A stretch of DNA of 64,000 bases from Desulfovibrio sp. (GCA_031272405.1 JAISTW010000050.1:40623-104622), one strand, 5' to 3'; counted from the first letter of the stretch, positions 10,473 through 22,683 are shown. Notes: generated by a model not told the origin, from the sequence alone. Program-made: numbers and translations.

Positions 10473-12365
10473 TTATTGAGCCGTTGCGGCGACGGTTGCT
10501 GTTTCCGGGCCGAAAATATGGTCATAGATTTTTTTGGCTACCGGCCCGGCCACGCTGGAGCCGCCACCGCCGTGTTCCACCATCACAACGACCACACAGC
10601 GCTTGCCCTGTTTCATTCCCCAAGTGGCGACCCAGGCATGGTCACGCTGGGCGTATTCCATTTCGGAACTGCTCAGACGTCTGTCGCCGGCAGCCATTTT
10701 CAGCTTGACAACCTGGGCGGTTCCCGTTTTGCCGCCCATATCGGCATCCTTGCGCGCCACGACGCGGGCCGTGCCGCCGGCGGCGGTCTTGCGCATGGCG
10801 GCGACAATGAATTCTCTGCTTTTCACGCTCAAGGGCAAGCGCCCTGTCACAGTGCGCGTTTCATCTTCCGTAAGCAGGGGTTTGAGCAAATCTCCGCCGT
10901 TGAGCAAAGCCGACACATACACAGCGATCTGTACCGGCGTGACCAAGGTGTATCCCTGGCCGATGGCGATATTGTAGGTTTCCCCACGCACCCAGGGTTG
11001 GCCGAAACGGCTGCGCTTCCATGTTTTGGAGGGCACAAGGCCCGTTCTTTCATGGGGCAGGTTGATGCCGGTTTCTCGTCCGAAACCGCAGGCTTTGGCA
11101 AAGGCTTCTATTTTGTCAATGCCCATCTTTTCGGCCATAAGATAATAATATACATCGCAGGACTCCACAAGAGACCTTTCAAGGTTCACGCTCCCATGTC
11201 CGCCGCGTTTCCAGCAGCGAAAAATCTGATTTCCCAGTTTGACTTCGCCGGAACAGAAAACGCTTTCTTTTGGAGAGATTCCCTGTTCCAGAAACAGCCC
11301 GGCCATAATCAGCTTCCATACGGACCCCGGGGGGTAAGTGCTTTGGATAACGCGATTTTGCAAGGGAAAACGATTGCTTGTACGCAAGGCCTCCCAGTCG
11401 CGTTTGGAAATGCCTGTCGCGAAGAGGTTGTTGTCGTAGGCCGGGGACGTGACCAGCGCACGGAGTTTGCCGGAGTCTGGCTCCATGACGACCACGCAGC
11501 CGGCTTCTCCGCCAAGCGCTTCCCAGGCGGCCCGCTGGAGCGACAGATCCAGAGAAAGCTGAACTTCATGGCCGCTGCGCGGTTCCTTTTTCAGGTTTTT
11601 GCCCAATGAGCGTCCATGCACATCCACTTCCACATTGTACAGGCCCTTTTGCCCGCGCAATTTTTTTTCCAACTCCAACTCCAGGCCGGCCTTGCCCACA
11701 AGGTCGCCTGCAGCCAGCGTCTGATCGTCTTCCATTTCCTTTTCGTTGACTTCAGCCACATAACCCAGCACGTGCGCCAATATATCCTTTTCGGGATAAT
11801 TTCGTTTGGTGCGCACTTCGATTTCCAGGCCGGGCCAGGCATAAATTTCCGATTCAATGCGGGCCAGGAGTTCCCTGTTTATATCTTTGAGCAGACGAAT
11901 GCGTTCAAAGGATTTGACTTTGAAACGTTCCTGTTGGTAAATTTCCCATAACTGCGAAAGGGGGATGCCGGACCAGACGCTTATCTGCGTGAGTGTGGCC
12001 GAGATGTCACGACAGTCTTCCCGCACTAGGGAAAGCCCGAAGGCGGTGCCGTTGTCTGCTATGATTTCCCCGGCATTGTCCATAATGCGGCCGCGCGGTG
12101 CGAATATGCGCTCCTGGCGCAAGCTGTTTTCCAAGGAAAGACGCGCGAAATCTTCTCCGCGTTGTATCTGCAGGTACCACAGACGCGTGACCAGCACAAA
12201 GAACATGACGCCTATAAAAATTTGCAGTAAAATCAATCCGTTGCGTGGCGGATGATAGCGCTCGTCCTCCATCTGTATCTTCAGCCAGGCGCGGAAAAGC
12301 CGGTTGCGGTGTGATGGGGTAGCCCCCAGCTCAGGTGTGTCGGTTTTTTTATTCAGCAACTTCAT
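10473..12365 (-). CDS. mrdA: penicillin-binding protein 2
   Basis: STYPPGSVWK (SxxK), KTGTAQV, PBP dimerisation domain. Confidence 0.96.
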   Translation of the reverse strand: MKLLNKKTDTPELGATPSHRNRLFRAWLKIQMEDERYHPPRNGLILLQIFIGVMFFVLVTRLWYLQIQRGEDFARLSLENSLRQERIFAPRGRIMDNAGEIIADNGTAFGLSLVREDCRDISATLTQISVWSGIPLSQLWEIYQQERFKVKSFERIRLLKDINRELLARIESEIYAWPGLEIEVRTKRNYPEKDILAHVLGYVAEVNEKEMEDDQTLAAGDLVGKAGLELELEKKLRGQKGLYNVEVDVHGRSLGKNLKKEPRSGHEVQLSLDLSLQRAAWEALGGEAGCVVVMEPDSGKLRALVTSPAYDNNLFATGISKRDWEALRTSNRFPLQNRVIQSTYPPGSVWKLIMAGLFLEQGISPKESVFCSGEVKLGNQIFRCWKRGGHGSVNLERSLVESCDVYYYLMAEKMGIDKIEAFAKACGFGRETGINLPHERTGLVPSKTWKRSRFGQPWVRGETYNIAIGQGYTLVTPVQIAVYVSALLNGGDLLKPLLTEDETRTVTGRLPLSVKSREFIVAAMRKTAAGGTARVVARKDADMGGKTGTAQVVKLKMAAGDRRLSSSEMEYAQRDHAWVATWGMKQGKRCVVVVMVEHGGGGSSVAGPVAKKIYDHIFGPETATVAATAQ

Positions 12366-12822
12366 TGTGTCGCGTCCACCGCCTTGTCAGCGTCAGAATA
12401 CGCCAGGCAAAAGGCAGAAAAAGGGCCTGAAGAAGACATTTCTCCAAAGTTTTGTCCGTGTCGAATGAGATATTCTGCAACGGGGCCATAAGCCAGTCAA
12501 GGGCATAATAGGGGGCGACAAGACAGGCGGAAAGCAGCACTATGAAAAAAAAACTCTCCACCTCAAAAAGCCATTGTCCCATGCGCAAAAATAGTGTTGT
12601 CACCGTGTACAGCAGCATGGAGCTGCCGAAAAAACGGGTACCCACGCCTTCCTGCAAAAAAATGAAGAGCGGGGCCAGCCAGAGCAGATTTTTATAGTCG
12701 CGTTCCTGCAACAGGATAAGCAGGCCGACCACAAGAACATCCAGGCCCGGTAGCAGCGCTTGGACCGCAATGGCTGTCACGATGAAGAGGCTCCACCAGA
12801 TAAGGTTACGTATTCCATTCAT
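12349..12822 (-). CDS. mreD: rod shape-determining protein MreD
   Basis: Small hydrophobic protein between mreC and mrdA. Confidence 0.8.
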   Translation of the reverse strand: MNGIRNLIWWSLFIVTAIAVQALLPGLDVLVVGLLILLQERDYKNLLWLAPLFIFLQEGVGTRFFGSSMLLYTVTTLFLRMGQWLFEVESFFFIVLLSACLVAPYYALDWLMAPLQNISFDTDKTLEKCLLQALFLPFAWRILTLTRRWTRHNEVAE

Positions 12823-13714
12823 GGGTTTGCCGTTTTTTGCGGCGCAGGCGGGCCGACAAATTCTGCCGGGGCGTCGTCAAGTTCTTCGGGCAGGCGTACG
12901 ATGCCTGTCGGTTCCAAAAGGACGACTTCTTCCAGGTTGTACAAATCCACGAGAGGAACCGCCTGAACGGTAAGGAATTGCGTATAATCGGAAGGGGCCA
13001 CGCTTTTGACGCGCGCTGCCGGAATGCCTTTGGGGAATTTTTGATCCAGCCCGGCGGTGACAAGAATGTCTCCCTGGTGGAGTTTGGCGTCACGCCGCAC
13101 AAAGTTGACCTCCAGTGCCTTGTCCGGTCCTTGACCGGTCAGGATGCCGAAAACCCGGCCGGATTGGCTGATGACGGCGATGCGGCTACCGGGATCCGTC
13201 AGCAGCAGGACATTGGCTGTGTGTGGGCTGGCTCGCAAAATTCGGCCCACAAGACCCTTGTTGGTGATGATGGGGGTGTTGGGGCGTCCGCCAGTTACGT
13301 AACCGCGGTTGACGACGATGCTGGCCAGCACGGCGTTGGGCCCCAAACGCCCCGCCAAAACACGGGCCCCCAGGGCCTTCCAGGCTGGATCCTGGGGCAG
13401 GTCGACAAGTTTTCTCAGGCGTTCAAGTTCAGCCAGTGATTCCTTGTCGGCCATGACCAGGTTTTCGAGTTCTTCAACGCGGGCCTTGAGGTGTTCATTT
13501 TCTTCCCGCACGTTGACAAGATCAAAATACTTCTCCCAGAATTCCTGGAGGGAGTCCTGCATGGCGCGTAGCGGAGAGAGTACGGCGCCTGCGAGTTCAA
13601 GGCCGATATTCGTCGATACCTCGTCCAAGGTGCGAGTACGCTGATTCCAAGTGTACATGCCCAGAAAAAGTATGAGCAGTATGCCTGCAAGAATCAGAAT
13701 ACGTCTGAATGCCA

Positions 13715-13715
<1 letters not shown>
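12819..13715 (-). CDS. mreC: rod shape-determining protein MreC
   Basis: Coiled coil plus MreC beta domain; synteny with mreB. Confidence 0.93.
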
Positions 13716-14896
<1,181 letters not shown>

Positions 14897-14927
14897 TCAA
14901 GGAAAGAAACGACGAGTTCAAAATATT

Positions 14928-16841
14928 TTACAATTCCTTTTGCCGATTTTCCAACCAGATTTGCAGCACCAGCAGCGTCCACAACGGTTTGCGCAAATCC
15001 GCTCGACCCGAAATATGGGCGTTCATCAGATTCCGCACGGCCTGGGGATTGAACATGCCCTGGGCACGCAATTTGTCCGTCGCCAGCATGTCTTCCATGA
15101 GCGGTCGCAGTCTGCTCTTGAGCCAGGTCGCCACAGGTATTTGAAAGCCGCGTTTGTTGCGGTGGAGAATTTTCTTCGGCAAAAGGTCGGCAAATGCCTT
15201 TTTGAGGAGATATTTGCGCCTGAAGCCGCACAATTTATAGCGCATGGGGAGGCGGGCGGCAAATTCCGCCACATCCGTATCCAGAAAGGGCGCCCGTACC
15301 TCCAGCCCGTGGAGCATGGAACAACGGTCCACTTTGACCAGAATGTCGTCCAGCATGAATTGGCGCGCATAGACATGGAAGGCGCGGGCTAAAGCGGATG
15401 CGGCCTTGGGGGGGGGCCAGTGCTCATAGTGTAGGCGGGTGGGGGCAAAAAGGACCTGCGAGTCAAAGAGGACAGTCTCAGCATAGTCAGAGTTGAGGAT
15501 ATCACGTTGCATTTGCGGGTTGAAGGCGGTGAGCAGGCTCTGCACACGCAGAGATGCCTGAGCGTCCGCGCCTCTGAGAAAGGTTTCCACCGCCAGACGT
15601 GGATTGATATAACCTGCGGAGGCAGGCAACAAACGCGGCAATCCGGCGAGAACGCTCCGCACTGGGGAGGGCAGGGCATTGAACCATTCTGCCGTGCGGA
15701 AGGCGATATAGTGTTCATAGCCGGCCCAGAGTTCGTCGGCGCCGTCCCCGCCCAGGGCCACTGTAACTTTTTCCCTTGTGGCGGCGGAAAGCAGCCAGGA
15801 GGGGGCGACAGAGGCGTCAGCCATGGGAGTGTCCATGCGGCGCACAACGGCGGGGAGGATGTCGGCGCAGTCTCCGGCGGCCAAAATGCGTTCCTGATGT
15901 TCCGTGCCGTAGGCCGCGGCGGCCGCGCGGGCATAACGGCTTTCGTCGTAGCTGGCTTCGCGGAAACCGATGGAGAATGTCTTGATGGGCGTCGTTGAGT
16001 GGCGCGCCATAAGTCCGGCTATGATGGTTGAATCAATGCCGCCGGAAAGAAAAACGCCCAAAGGGACATCACTGATCATGCGTCGCCGTACCGCTCTGGA
16101 GAGCAGATCGCGCAACTGCCGACATAAATCGTCTTCATTGCGTTTGTCCGCCTCATCCGGAACAGGCATGTCCCAGTATCGCGCGATGCGCGGACATCCA
16201 TTTTCCAGAACCAGATAATGGGCCGGCGGGAGGCTCATGGTTCCGCGATAAATGGTTTGGGGCGTGGGCACATATTCGTAGGCCAGATAGCGCATGACGG
16301 CGCTTGGTTCAATGGGGAAGGAAAAATTTTTCAGACGTGTCAGGGCCGTCAATTCTGAGGCGAAGGCAAAAATGCCGTTTTGAGCGGTGTAAAAGAAAGG
16401 TTTTTTGCCGAAGCGATCACGCCCGCAAAAGAGCCTCCGCCTGCGGCTGTCCCATAGGGCAAAGGCGAACATGCCGTTGAAGCGCTCCAAACAGGCGTCA
16501 CCCCAATGACGGTATCCCTCCAGGATGACTTCGGTGTCGGAATTGGTGGCGAAGCGCGCGCCCGCAGCCATAAGCTCTTTTTTGAGTTCCTGAAAATTGA
16601 AAATTTCCCCGTTAAAGGTAACGCACAGTTCTCTCCGCGTGTCAAACATGGGCTGGCCCCCGCCGGAGATGTCAATGATGGAAAGGCGTCTGTGTCCGAG
16701 ACAGACAGAACCATCCAGCCATACACCCTGTCCGTCGGGGCCGCGATGGGCCAGCGCGTCACACATGGCTTTTGTCCGGGCGGCTGCCTCCGGTCCGAAC
16801 GACGATCCGTCCAGGCGGCAGATCCCGGCTATGCCGCACAC
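14928..16841 (-). CDS. asnB: asparagine synthase (glutamine-hydrolysing) family, GTG start placing catalytic Cys at position 2
   Basis: (V/M)CGIAGI N-terminus, HRRLSIID, SGGIDSTIIAG PPi-loop. Confidence 0.92.
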   Translation of the reverse strand: MCGIAGICRLDGSSFGPEAAARTKAMCDALAHRGPDGQGVWLDGSVCLGHRRLSIIDISGGGQPMFDTRRELCVTFNGEIFNFQELKKELMAAGARFATNSDTEVILEGYRHWGDACLERFNGMFAFALWDSRRRRLFCGRDRFGKKPFFYTAQNGIFAFASELTALTRLKNFSFPIEPSAVMRYLAYEYVPTPQTIYRGTMSLPPAHYLVLENGCPRIARYWDMPVPDEADKRNEDDLCRQLRDLLSRAVRRRMISDVPLGVFLSGGIDSTIIAGLMARHSTTPIKTFSIGFREASYDESRYARAAAAAYGTEHQERILAAGDCADILPAVVRRMDTPMADASVAPSWLLSAATREKVTVALGGDGADELWAGYEHYIAFRTAEWFNALPSPVRSVLAGLPRLLPASAGYINPRLAVETFLRGADAQASLRVQSLLTAFNPQMQRDILNSDYAETVLFDSQVLFAPTRLHYEHWPPPKAASALARAFHVYARQFMLDDILVKVDRCSMLHGLEVRAPFLDTDVAEFAARLPMRYKLCGFRRKYLLKKAFADLLPKKILHRNKRGFQIPVATWLKSRLRPLMEDMLATDKLRAQGMFNPQAVRNLMNAHISGRADLRKPLWTLLVLQIWLENRQKEL

Positions 16842-18229
16842 GATGCCTTCCAACGGGCGTTTTGGCGAACAAGCAGGTCAGAAAGACGTCGGCAGTTGCG
16901 ATCGGTATCGAACATTTCCTCGGCCAGGGCCATACCGTTTTGTCCCATGCAACGAGCGTCTTCCGGGTGAGCCACCAAGCGGCGGATGGCGTCGGCGAGC
17001 GCGTCTGCGTTGCCGGGTGGCACGAGAAGGCCTGTTGTGTTGTCAAGTATAACTTCCGGCAGGGCGTTGACGCTTGTGCCTATAACCGGCAGACCGTAGG
17101 CCATGGCTTCAATGATCGTGTTGGGAATGCCATCCCGCCGTCCCGACTCATGCACGACGCACGGGGCGAGAAATATATCGTGGCTCAGCAGGATATCGGG
17201 CAGACTGTCATGGGACACAAAACCCGGCATGGAAACAAGTTCTTTCAAGCCAAGTTCCTTACGCAAATTCGCAAGCGTGCGTCCCATGCGGCCAAGTCCC
17301 ATAACTTTGCCGCCGCCGCCGGCAAGAGTCAGATGAAAATCCAGGCCGGATTCTTTGAGCAGATGGCAGGCATGCAAGAGTACATCGAAACCTTTGGTGA
17401 CGTCAAAACGGCCCAAGGCCAGCAGACGGGCTGTTTTTTTCGACAAAACGGTCTCTTGGCGCCGAGTGGCCAGAGGCAGGGTGAGGCTGTTATAGATAAG
17501 TTCCACTTTCCCTTTGGCCTGCCCCTGATTGAAGTTTTCTATACGTTTCATGTCGTGGGCGTTATTGGCGCGTATGAAGAGAGCGGCGGAGAACTTCGCG
17601 CCCAGGTCGGGATCAGCCGGGTCAAGATTGTCTCCGCGCGCCGATGTGCCGAAGGGAATGCCGGCGATCTCTGCGGCCACCCACGCAGCAGTGGCCGTGC
17701 CTCTGGGCCAGGGCGCGTAAATCATGTCAATGCCGTCTTCACGCAGTTGGCGGCCGAGGTACACTCCGGCTAAAAATGCCCACAGATTTTCGGCGAAACT
17801 TTCCAAACTGCGCCAGGGTCTGCACAGGCTACGGATAAACAGACGGCGGAACATCGCGGGTTTTGTAAACAGACAACGCGCCGTTTCAAGCAGAAAGGCG
17901 GGTAGAAGTTTCAGACCGGCCGTGCGCGTCGAAGGGAGCGCCGCCAACATCTCCTTGGAACAGCAACGGGGGTTGGATGCATAGAGTGAATAGACTTCAA
18001 GGGGCAGACGTCGCCTCAGTATCTCCACTTCGCGGAAAATAAAGGGTTGGGTGAAGAGTGGATACCATAATAAAATGTAGGCGATGTGCGGCAGACCGGC
18101 AGGCAGAGGCCTGCCGTCGCCGTCGTGTTTTGTCTCCGTATTGCGCCGGCCGGGGCTGTTTTTCGCGATTTCGTCATTCACTGATGTCGTCTCCAGTTCA
18201 GGGGCCATTTTCGGCGCAACACCAATCAC
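16829..18229 (-). CDS. glycosyltransferase family 4
   Basis: C-terminal GT4 pattern PSxxHESGRRDGIPNTIIEAMAYGLPVIGTSVNALPEVI. Confidence 0.88.
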   Translation of the reverse strand: MIGVAPKMAPELETTSVNDEIAKNSPGRRNTETKHDGDGRPLPAGLPHIAYILLWYPLFTQPFIFREVEILRRRLPLEVYSLYASNPRCCSKEMLAALPSTRTAGLKLLPAFLLETARCLFTKPAMFRRLFIRSLCRPWRSLESFAENLWAFLAGVYLGRQLREDGIDMIYAPWPRGTATAAWVAAEIAGIPFGTSARGDNLDPADPDLGAKFSAALFIRANNAHDMKRIENFNQGQAKGKVELIYNSLTLPLATRRQETVLSKKTARLLALGRFDVTKGFDVLLHACHLLKESGLDFHLTLAGGGGKVMGLGRMGRTLANLRKELGLKELVSMPGFVSHDSLPDILLSHDIFLAPCVVHESGRRDGIPNTIIEAMAYGLPVIGTSVNALPEVILDNTTGLLVPPGNADALADAIRRLVAHPEDARCMGQNGMALAEEMFDTDRNCRRLSDLLVRQNARWKASCAA

Positions 18230-19214
18230 ATTTGTTATCCTCTCTCAAGGACGCTTCGTTTTCACATGCCGCGTCTTGCCCAAGCTCACGCATGGTCAGC
18301 GAACACACGGAAAAATTATCATACAACCATTGCGTGTAACGATAGATTTTATCCAACAAGGCGTCAACAGACGCCGCATCCGGAATATGGGGGGCGCCGC
18401 CGGGCATCATTTCTGAGGAATGCCAGGTCAGGGAGAGCACTGTTCCGCCGCGTTCCACAAACAGGCGTGTGGTGAGCCGCATCAACCACAGGGGATGGTG
18501 GACGGGCAACAGCGCCAGCGCTCCCCAGTTTTTCAGGCCGGCGCGTGTGCGCCGGCTCAAGTCGCAAACATCGGGCAGACGTTCCAGCAGTCGGGGCAGG
18601 GAAGGAAACAGCGGGGTGACGGTAAGGGGTATTTCTACGATGGTTTTGTCGGCTGCCCGAATGCGGTAAGGATTGGCGGGTGCCGCGAAATGATTCGGCC
18701 CTTTGAGGGGGCTGTGCAAGGGGCGCACGGAGGCGTCGCAGGTGATCCCGGCCAGGGCCAGCAAAGGCCAATGCTCCGCGCGTATGTCCCATCGGCCCAT
18801 GCGAAAGGAGGTCGGTCGCTCCCCGCAAAAATCTTCGGCCAGTTCAAGCAGATGATTCAGTTTTTCCCCCATAATGTCCGGGGGAACATCCGCCGAACAG
18901 ACCGAACATGCCGATCCGTTCTTTGTTTCGGACAGCGGGGGCGTATTCCAGTGATGCAAATGTGTTCCAATTTCCACCCTGCCCGGAAATTCGGCGCAAA
19001 AAGCGGCGATGTCCGCACGGGCCCCAGGGTTGTCCAACACGCTGTGAGCGCAGAGAAGCGTGGGGCGTATCGGCATGCTCATCAAGGGCCTGAGCCGGAG
19101 GAGGTTGGCGGTGTTTGTCACTTGTGGCGAGAACCTGGCGTATTGGCCGCCGAAAAGGCCTTCTTCCTCCACATCCAGACTGACGGCAAGGATGATCTCC
19201 AGTTTCTGCTTCAT
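18198..19214 (-). CDS. polysaccharide deacetylase-like (NodB-fold) protein
   Basis: AVSLDVEEEG, EIGTHLHHWNTP, SFRMGRW; WHSSEMMPGGAPH. Confidence 0.7.
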   Translation of the reverse strand: MKQKLEIILAVSLDVEEEGLFGGQYARFSPQVTNTANLLRLRPLMSMPIRPTLLCAHSVLDNPGARADIAAFCAEFPGRVEIGTHLHHWNTPPLSETKNGSACSVCSADVPPDIMGEKLNHLLELAEDFCGERPTSFRMGRWDIRAEHWPLLALAGITCDASVRPLHSPLKGPNHFAAPANPYRIRAADKTIVEIPLTVTPLFPSLPRLLERLPDVCDLSRRTRAGLKNWGALALLPVHHPLWLMRLTTRLFVERGGTVLSLTWHSSEMMPGGAPHIPDAASVDALLDKIYRYTQWLYDNFSVCSLTMRELGQDAACENEASLREDNKCDWCCAENGP

Positions 19215-20530
19215 GCGTCCCCGCCAGCGACGCAGTGGCTAATATACAGATTCCGCAACATAGTGATATTTTTTTTACTGTCAAACATTTGCTTGACCAG
19301 CGCCTTTCCCGCTTCGGCCATGCTTCGGGCGCGCTCCCTGTTTTCCAGCATGCGTCGCAGAGCGTCGGCCATGGCCGTCGGATTACGCTGTGGAACCAGC
19401 AGGCCCGTTTCGTTGTTGCGGATGACTTCGGGGATGCCGTTCACGTCTGTGGCCACCACGGGCAACCCGCAGACAAGGGCCTCCATAATGACATTGGGTA
19501 TGCCGTCCCTGTCGCCGTTGCTGTGCACTACACTGGGAACCACCAGCAGGTCGTGGCTGCGCATGAAGGCAAGAATTTCGTCGTGGGGTATGAAACCCGG
19601 CATATCCACAATGTCCCGCAGCCGCATGCGTCGCAGCTGACGCAAAAGCCTGCCGCGCCAGCGTCCGTCTCCCACCAGAGTAAGCCGTACTGGAAGGCGT
19701 TCGCGTCTTAAGCGCGCCAATGCGCTGAAAAGTTCCGGAAAACCCTTGGTACGGGCAAAGCGGCCTACGGCCAATATGCGGAAGACATCGTCAGAACGCT
19801 CTTCGCGCGGGGAAATTTGTGCATCCCCAACAAAAGTGAGGCTGTTGTAGACAAGGTGTATTTTGTCCGCCTGGTCGTGAGGGCAAAACTGTCGAAGCCA
19901 GCGCACGTTAGCCAGATTGTTGGTGCGCACGAAGATGGCGTCGCGGGATTTCTCCCGCAAGAGGCCATCTTCCGGATAAACGTCTCCAGCTCTTCCGGTG
20001 AAGGCAAAGGGTATCCCCGTCAGATGCGAGGCTACCCAGGCGGCAGTCGCCGGTCCGTTTGCCCAGCAGGCATGTATAAGGGTAATGTTCTGATCGCGGC
20101 AGTGCTCAGCCAGCAAAAAACCGGCCATAAAACACCACAGGTTTTCTCCAAGGGCCTCCACGTCGCGCATTTTGTGAAAAAATCCTTCGCGTAGGAGGGC
20201 AATCACATTGTGGGGCCGGCGCATCAAGGCGCGAAAAAAAGCGGCCAGCACCGACAGGGTGACCATGATGCCGTAGTGCCGCACAGGGCCGGGAAAAGCC
20301 CGCATTTCGGCGCTGCACCCCGCAAGCGATTCTCCGTACATGGTGTACACCTGGATGGGTAACCCAAGGGCCAGAAGACTCTTAACCTCCCGAAAAATGA
20401 ATGTTTCCGAGGAGAGCGGAAACCAGAGCAAAATATAGGCGATTTTAGGGGCAAATCCGGGACGCTGGCAGGTTGACGTCGTCCCGGCGTTATCGCTGTC
20501 CATGCCTGTGTTCATGATTGTATTGTTCAA
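19211..20530 (-). CDS. glycosyltransferase family 4
   Basis: VVPSVVHSNGDRDGIPNVIMEALVCGLPVVATDVNGIPEVI; paralogous to the 16829-18229 product. Confidence 0.88.
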   Translation of the reverse strand: MNNTIMNTGMDSDNAGTTSTCQRPGFAPKIAYILLWFPLSSETFIFREVKSLLALGLPIQVYTMYGESLAGCSAEMRAFPGPVRHYGIMVTLSVLAAFFRALMRRPHNVIALLREGFFHKMRDVEALGENLWCFMAGFLLAEHCRDQNITLIHACWANGPATAAWVASHLTGIPFAFTGRAGDVYPEDGLLREKSRDAIFVRTNNLANVRWLRQFCPHDQADKIHLVYNSLTFVGDAQISPREERSDDVFRILAVGRFARTKGFPELFSALARLRRERLPVRLTLVGDGRWRGRLLRQLRRMRLRDIVDMPGFIPHDEILAFMRSHDLLVVPSVVHSNGDRDGIPNVIMEALVCGLPVVATDVNGIPEVIRNNETGLLVPQRNPTAMADALRRMLENRERARSMAEAGKALVKQMFDSKKNITMLRNLYISHCVAGGDA

Positions 20531-21794
20531 CTATGGCTCGGGCTTTGGGCAATTCTTCCACGACCGCGTCCAGCGCTCTGCTGACGTGCTCTTTTTCATG
20601 GACTGCGGAGAGGAAAAAACGCAGGCGGGCTGTGCCTTCCTGAACAGCCGGAAAGGTGACGGGCATAACGTAGATGCCTCTGCTGAAAAGGGCAGTGGAC
20701 AAAAAACCGGCGACCATGGAGTCTCCGACAATGACAGGCAAAACGGCATAGCCTTGGGCCGCTCCAGTATCCAATCCTTTGCGCTGCGCGTATTCCAGAA
20801 AATACTTTGAAATGCCCTGCAAGCGTTCCACGCGTTCCGGCTCGCGCAGCATGATTTCAAGGGCTTTGTGACAGGCGGCCGCAACAACCGGCGGCATGCC
20901 CACGCTGAAGACAAAACCGGGGGAACCGTATTTGAGATATTCCACCAGTTCCCGGTTACCGGCAATAAAACCACCACAACCACACATGGTTTTGGAAAGA
21001 GTGCTCATCCACATGTCCACATCGTCGGCATTCAGGTTGTAGTATTCCCGCACACCACGGCCGGTCTTGCCGAGCACGCCAAGCGAATGGGCCTCATCCA
21101 CGAGGAGCATGCAGTCATACGCTTTTTTCAGGGTGATGAGTCTGGGCAAGTCCGGGATATTGCCGTCCATGCTGAACAACCCTTCAGTGACGATGATGGC
21201 GTGTTTGTGAGAACGTCTGTACTTTTTGAGTTTTTTCTCCAGGTCATCGCAATTGTTATGGATGTAGGAATAGCGGGAGGCTCCGGAAAGCCGTGCGCCC
21301 TGCACTAAGGAATTATGGGCCAGCCCGTCGTGAAATATGGCGTCGCGCGAGTTGAACAAAAAACCCAGGGTGGAGACATTGGCTGCGTGACCACTGACGT
21401 AAACAATGCAGTCGTCCACGCCGTAAAGGCGGGCGAACGCCTTTTCCAGTTCACGGTGTTGTGGACGTTCTCCGCCCACCAGACGGCTGGCGCCGCTGGA
21501 TGTGCCGAAAACACGCGCTGTTTCTGCGACGATTTGCGTTATTTCCGGATGGGCGTTGATGCCGAGATAGTCGTAGGTGGAAAAATTCAGGTATTCCTTA
21601 CCGTTGATCATCGCTGTGGCTTTGGCGGCGCGATCATGACAGACGAAAAGAGGGTTTTCCATGCCCATTTTGTGTCCCATTTCCACTAGATGGGCGAAGG
21701 AAAGTTTGGAGCGCGCCCGAAACATTGAGCCGTGCCCTTCGTCTTTCGGCTGGGATGTCGTTGTTCCGCCCGAAGAGTGATGTTTTTTCATCAT
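20490..21794 (-). CDS. alpha-oxoamine synthase family PLP enzyme (AONS/KBL/SPT-like)
   Basis: NFSTYDYLGINAHPEI, GTSSGASRLVGGERPQHRELE, LLVDEAHSLGVLGKTGRG, TLSKTMCGCGGFIAG. Confidence 0.87.
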   Translation of the reverse strand: MMKKHHSSGGTTTSQPKDEGHGSMFRARSKLSFAHLVEMGHKMGMENPLFVCHDRAAKATAMINGKEYLNFSTYDYLGINAHPEITQIVAETARVFGTSSGASRLVGGERPQHRELEKAFARLYGVDDCIVYVSGHAANVSTLGFLFNSRDAIFHDGLAHNSLVQGARLSGASRYSYIHNNCDDLEKKLKKYRRSHKHAIIVTEGLFSMDGNIPDLPRLITLKKAYDCMLLVDEAHSLGVLGKTGRGVREYYNLNADDVDMWMSTLSKTMCGCGGFIAGNRELVEYLKYGSPGFVFSVGMPPVVAAACHKALEIMLREPERVERLQGISKYFLEYAQRKGLDTGAAQGYAVLPVIVGDSMVAGFLSTALFSRGIYVMPVTFPAVQEGTARLRFFLSAVHEKEHVSRALDAVVEELPKARAIVEQYNHEHRHGQR

Positions 21795-22014
21795 GCCATG
21801 CCCCTGGATGCTGAGTTACGCACGGAGAGGACGTATTTCTGTTGAAATTTCAAGAGATGATACATTCCCAAATGAATATAACAAAATAAAATACCCGATG
21901 TATCGGCGAAAGGCAAGAGCGCGCGCCATAAAAATCTTTAAGCGGCTTGACCATAACCGGGGGCGGGCGTATAAAAAATGAAAGCTCTGGTTGTCTAAAC
22001 TTGGGAGGCTCGCT

Positions 22015-22212
22015 ATGTTCGGGATTGGCATGCAGGAATTACTCGTCATTTTAGTGGTTGTGCTCCTGGTTTTCGGGTCGAAGAAACTACCGGAAATAGG
22101 AGGTGGTTTGGGAAGGGCTATACGCAATTTTCGTCGGGCAAGCACTGAGCCGGACGAAATTGACATAACTCCCAAGGAGAACAAGACGGCCGAAGGGGAT
22201 CACAAAGCCTGA
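22015..22212 (+). CDS. Sec-independent translocase TatA/TatB-like protein
   Basis: [41 protein letters not shown]. Confidence 0.9.
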   Translation: MFGIGMQELLVILVVVLLVFGSKKLPEIGGGLGRAIRNFRRASTEPDEIDITPKENKTAEGDHKA

Positions 22213-22242
22213 GATGTATACAAACGCAAACGGGGTCAAGCG

Positions 22243-22671
22243 ATGAAAGCAGAGCAGATATCCGTTTTTTTGGAAAATCGGACCGGACGTCTTGCGGAAG
22301 TGACTCATGTGTTGGCTGAGGCCGGCATCAACGTCCGTGCGCTCTCCCTGGCAGACACGTCGGATTTCGGCATTTTGCGCATGATTGTGTGCGAAAACGC
22401 CAAGGCTCAGGCCATACTGAAGGAAAAGGGGTTCACCCTGGGGCGGACCAGTGTGGTGGCTGTGGAAGTTCCCGATAGACCCGGCGGTCTCGACGAAGTT
22501 GTGCAGCTTGTCTCCGGCCACGGCATCAATGTGGAATACATGTATGCCTTTATCCAGCGCGAGCGGGACGCGATTTTGATTTTTCGTTTCGACAAGGCGG
22601 ACTTGGCCGTCGAAGTGCTTGAAAAAAATAATTTTACCGTGGTTTCGGCCGATGAGCTTTGCCGTATCTAG
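22243..22671 (+). CDS. tandem ACT domain protein
   Basis: ISVFLENRTGRLAEVTHVLAEAGINVRALSLAD and second ACT VPDRPGGLDEVVQLVSGHGINVEYMYA. Confidence 0.92.
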   Translation: MKAEQISVFLENRTGRLAEVTHVLAEAGINVRALSLADTSDFGILRMIVCENAKAQAILKEKGFTLGRTSVVAVEVPDRPGGLDEVVQLVSGHGINVEYMYAFIQRERDAILIFRFDKADLAVEVLEKNNFTVVSADELCRI

Positions 22672-22683
22672 CACGGGGCGATG

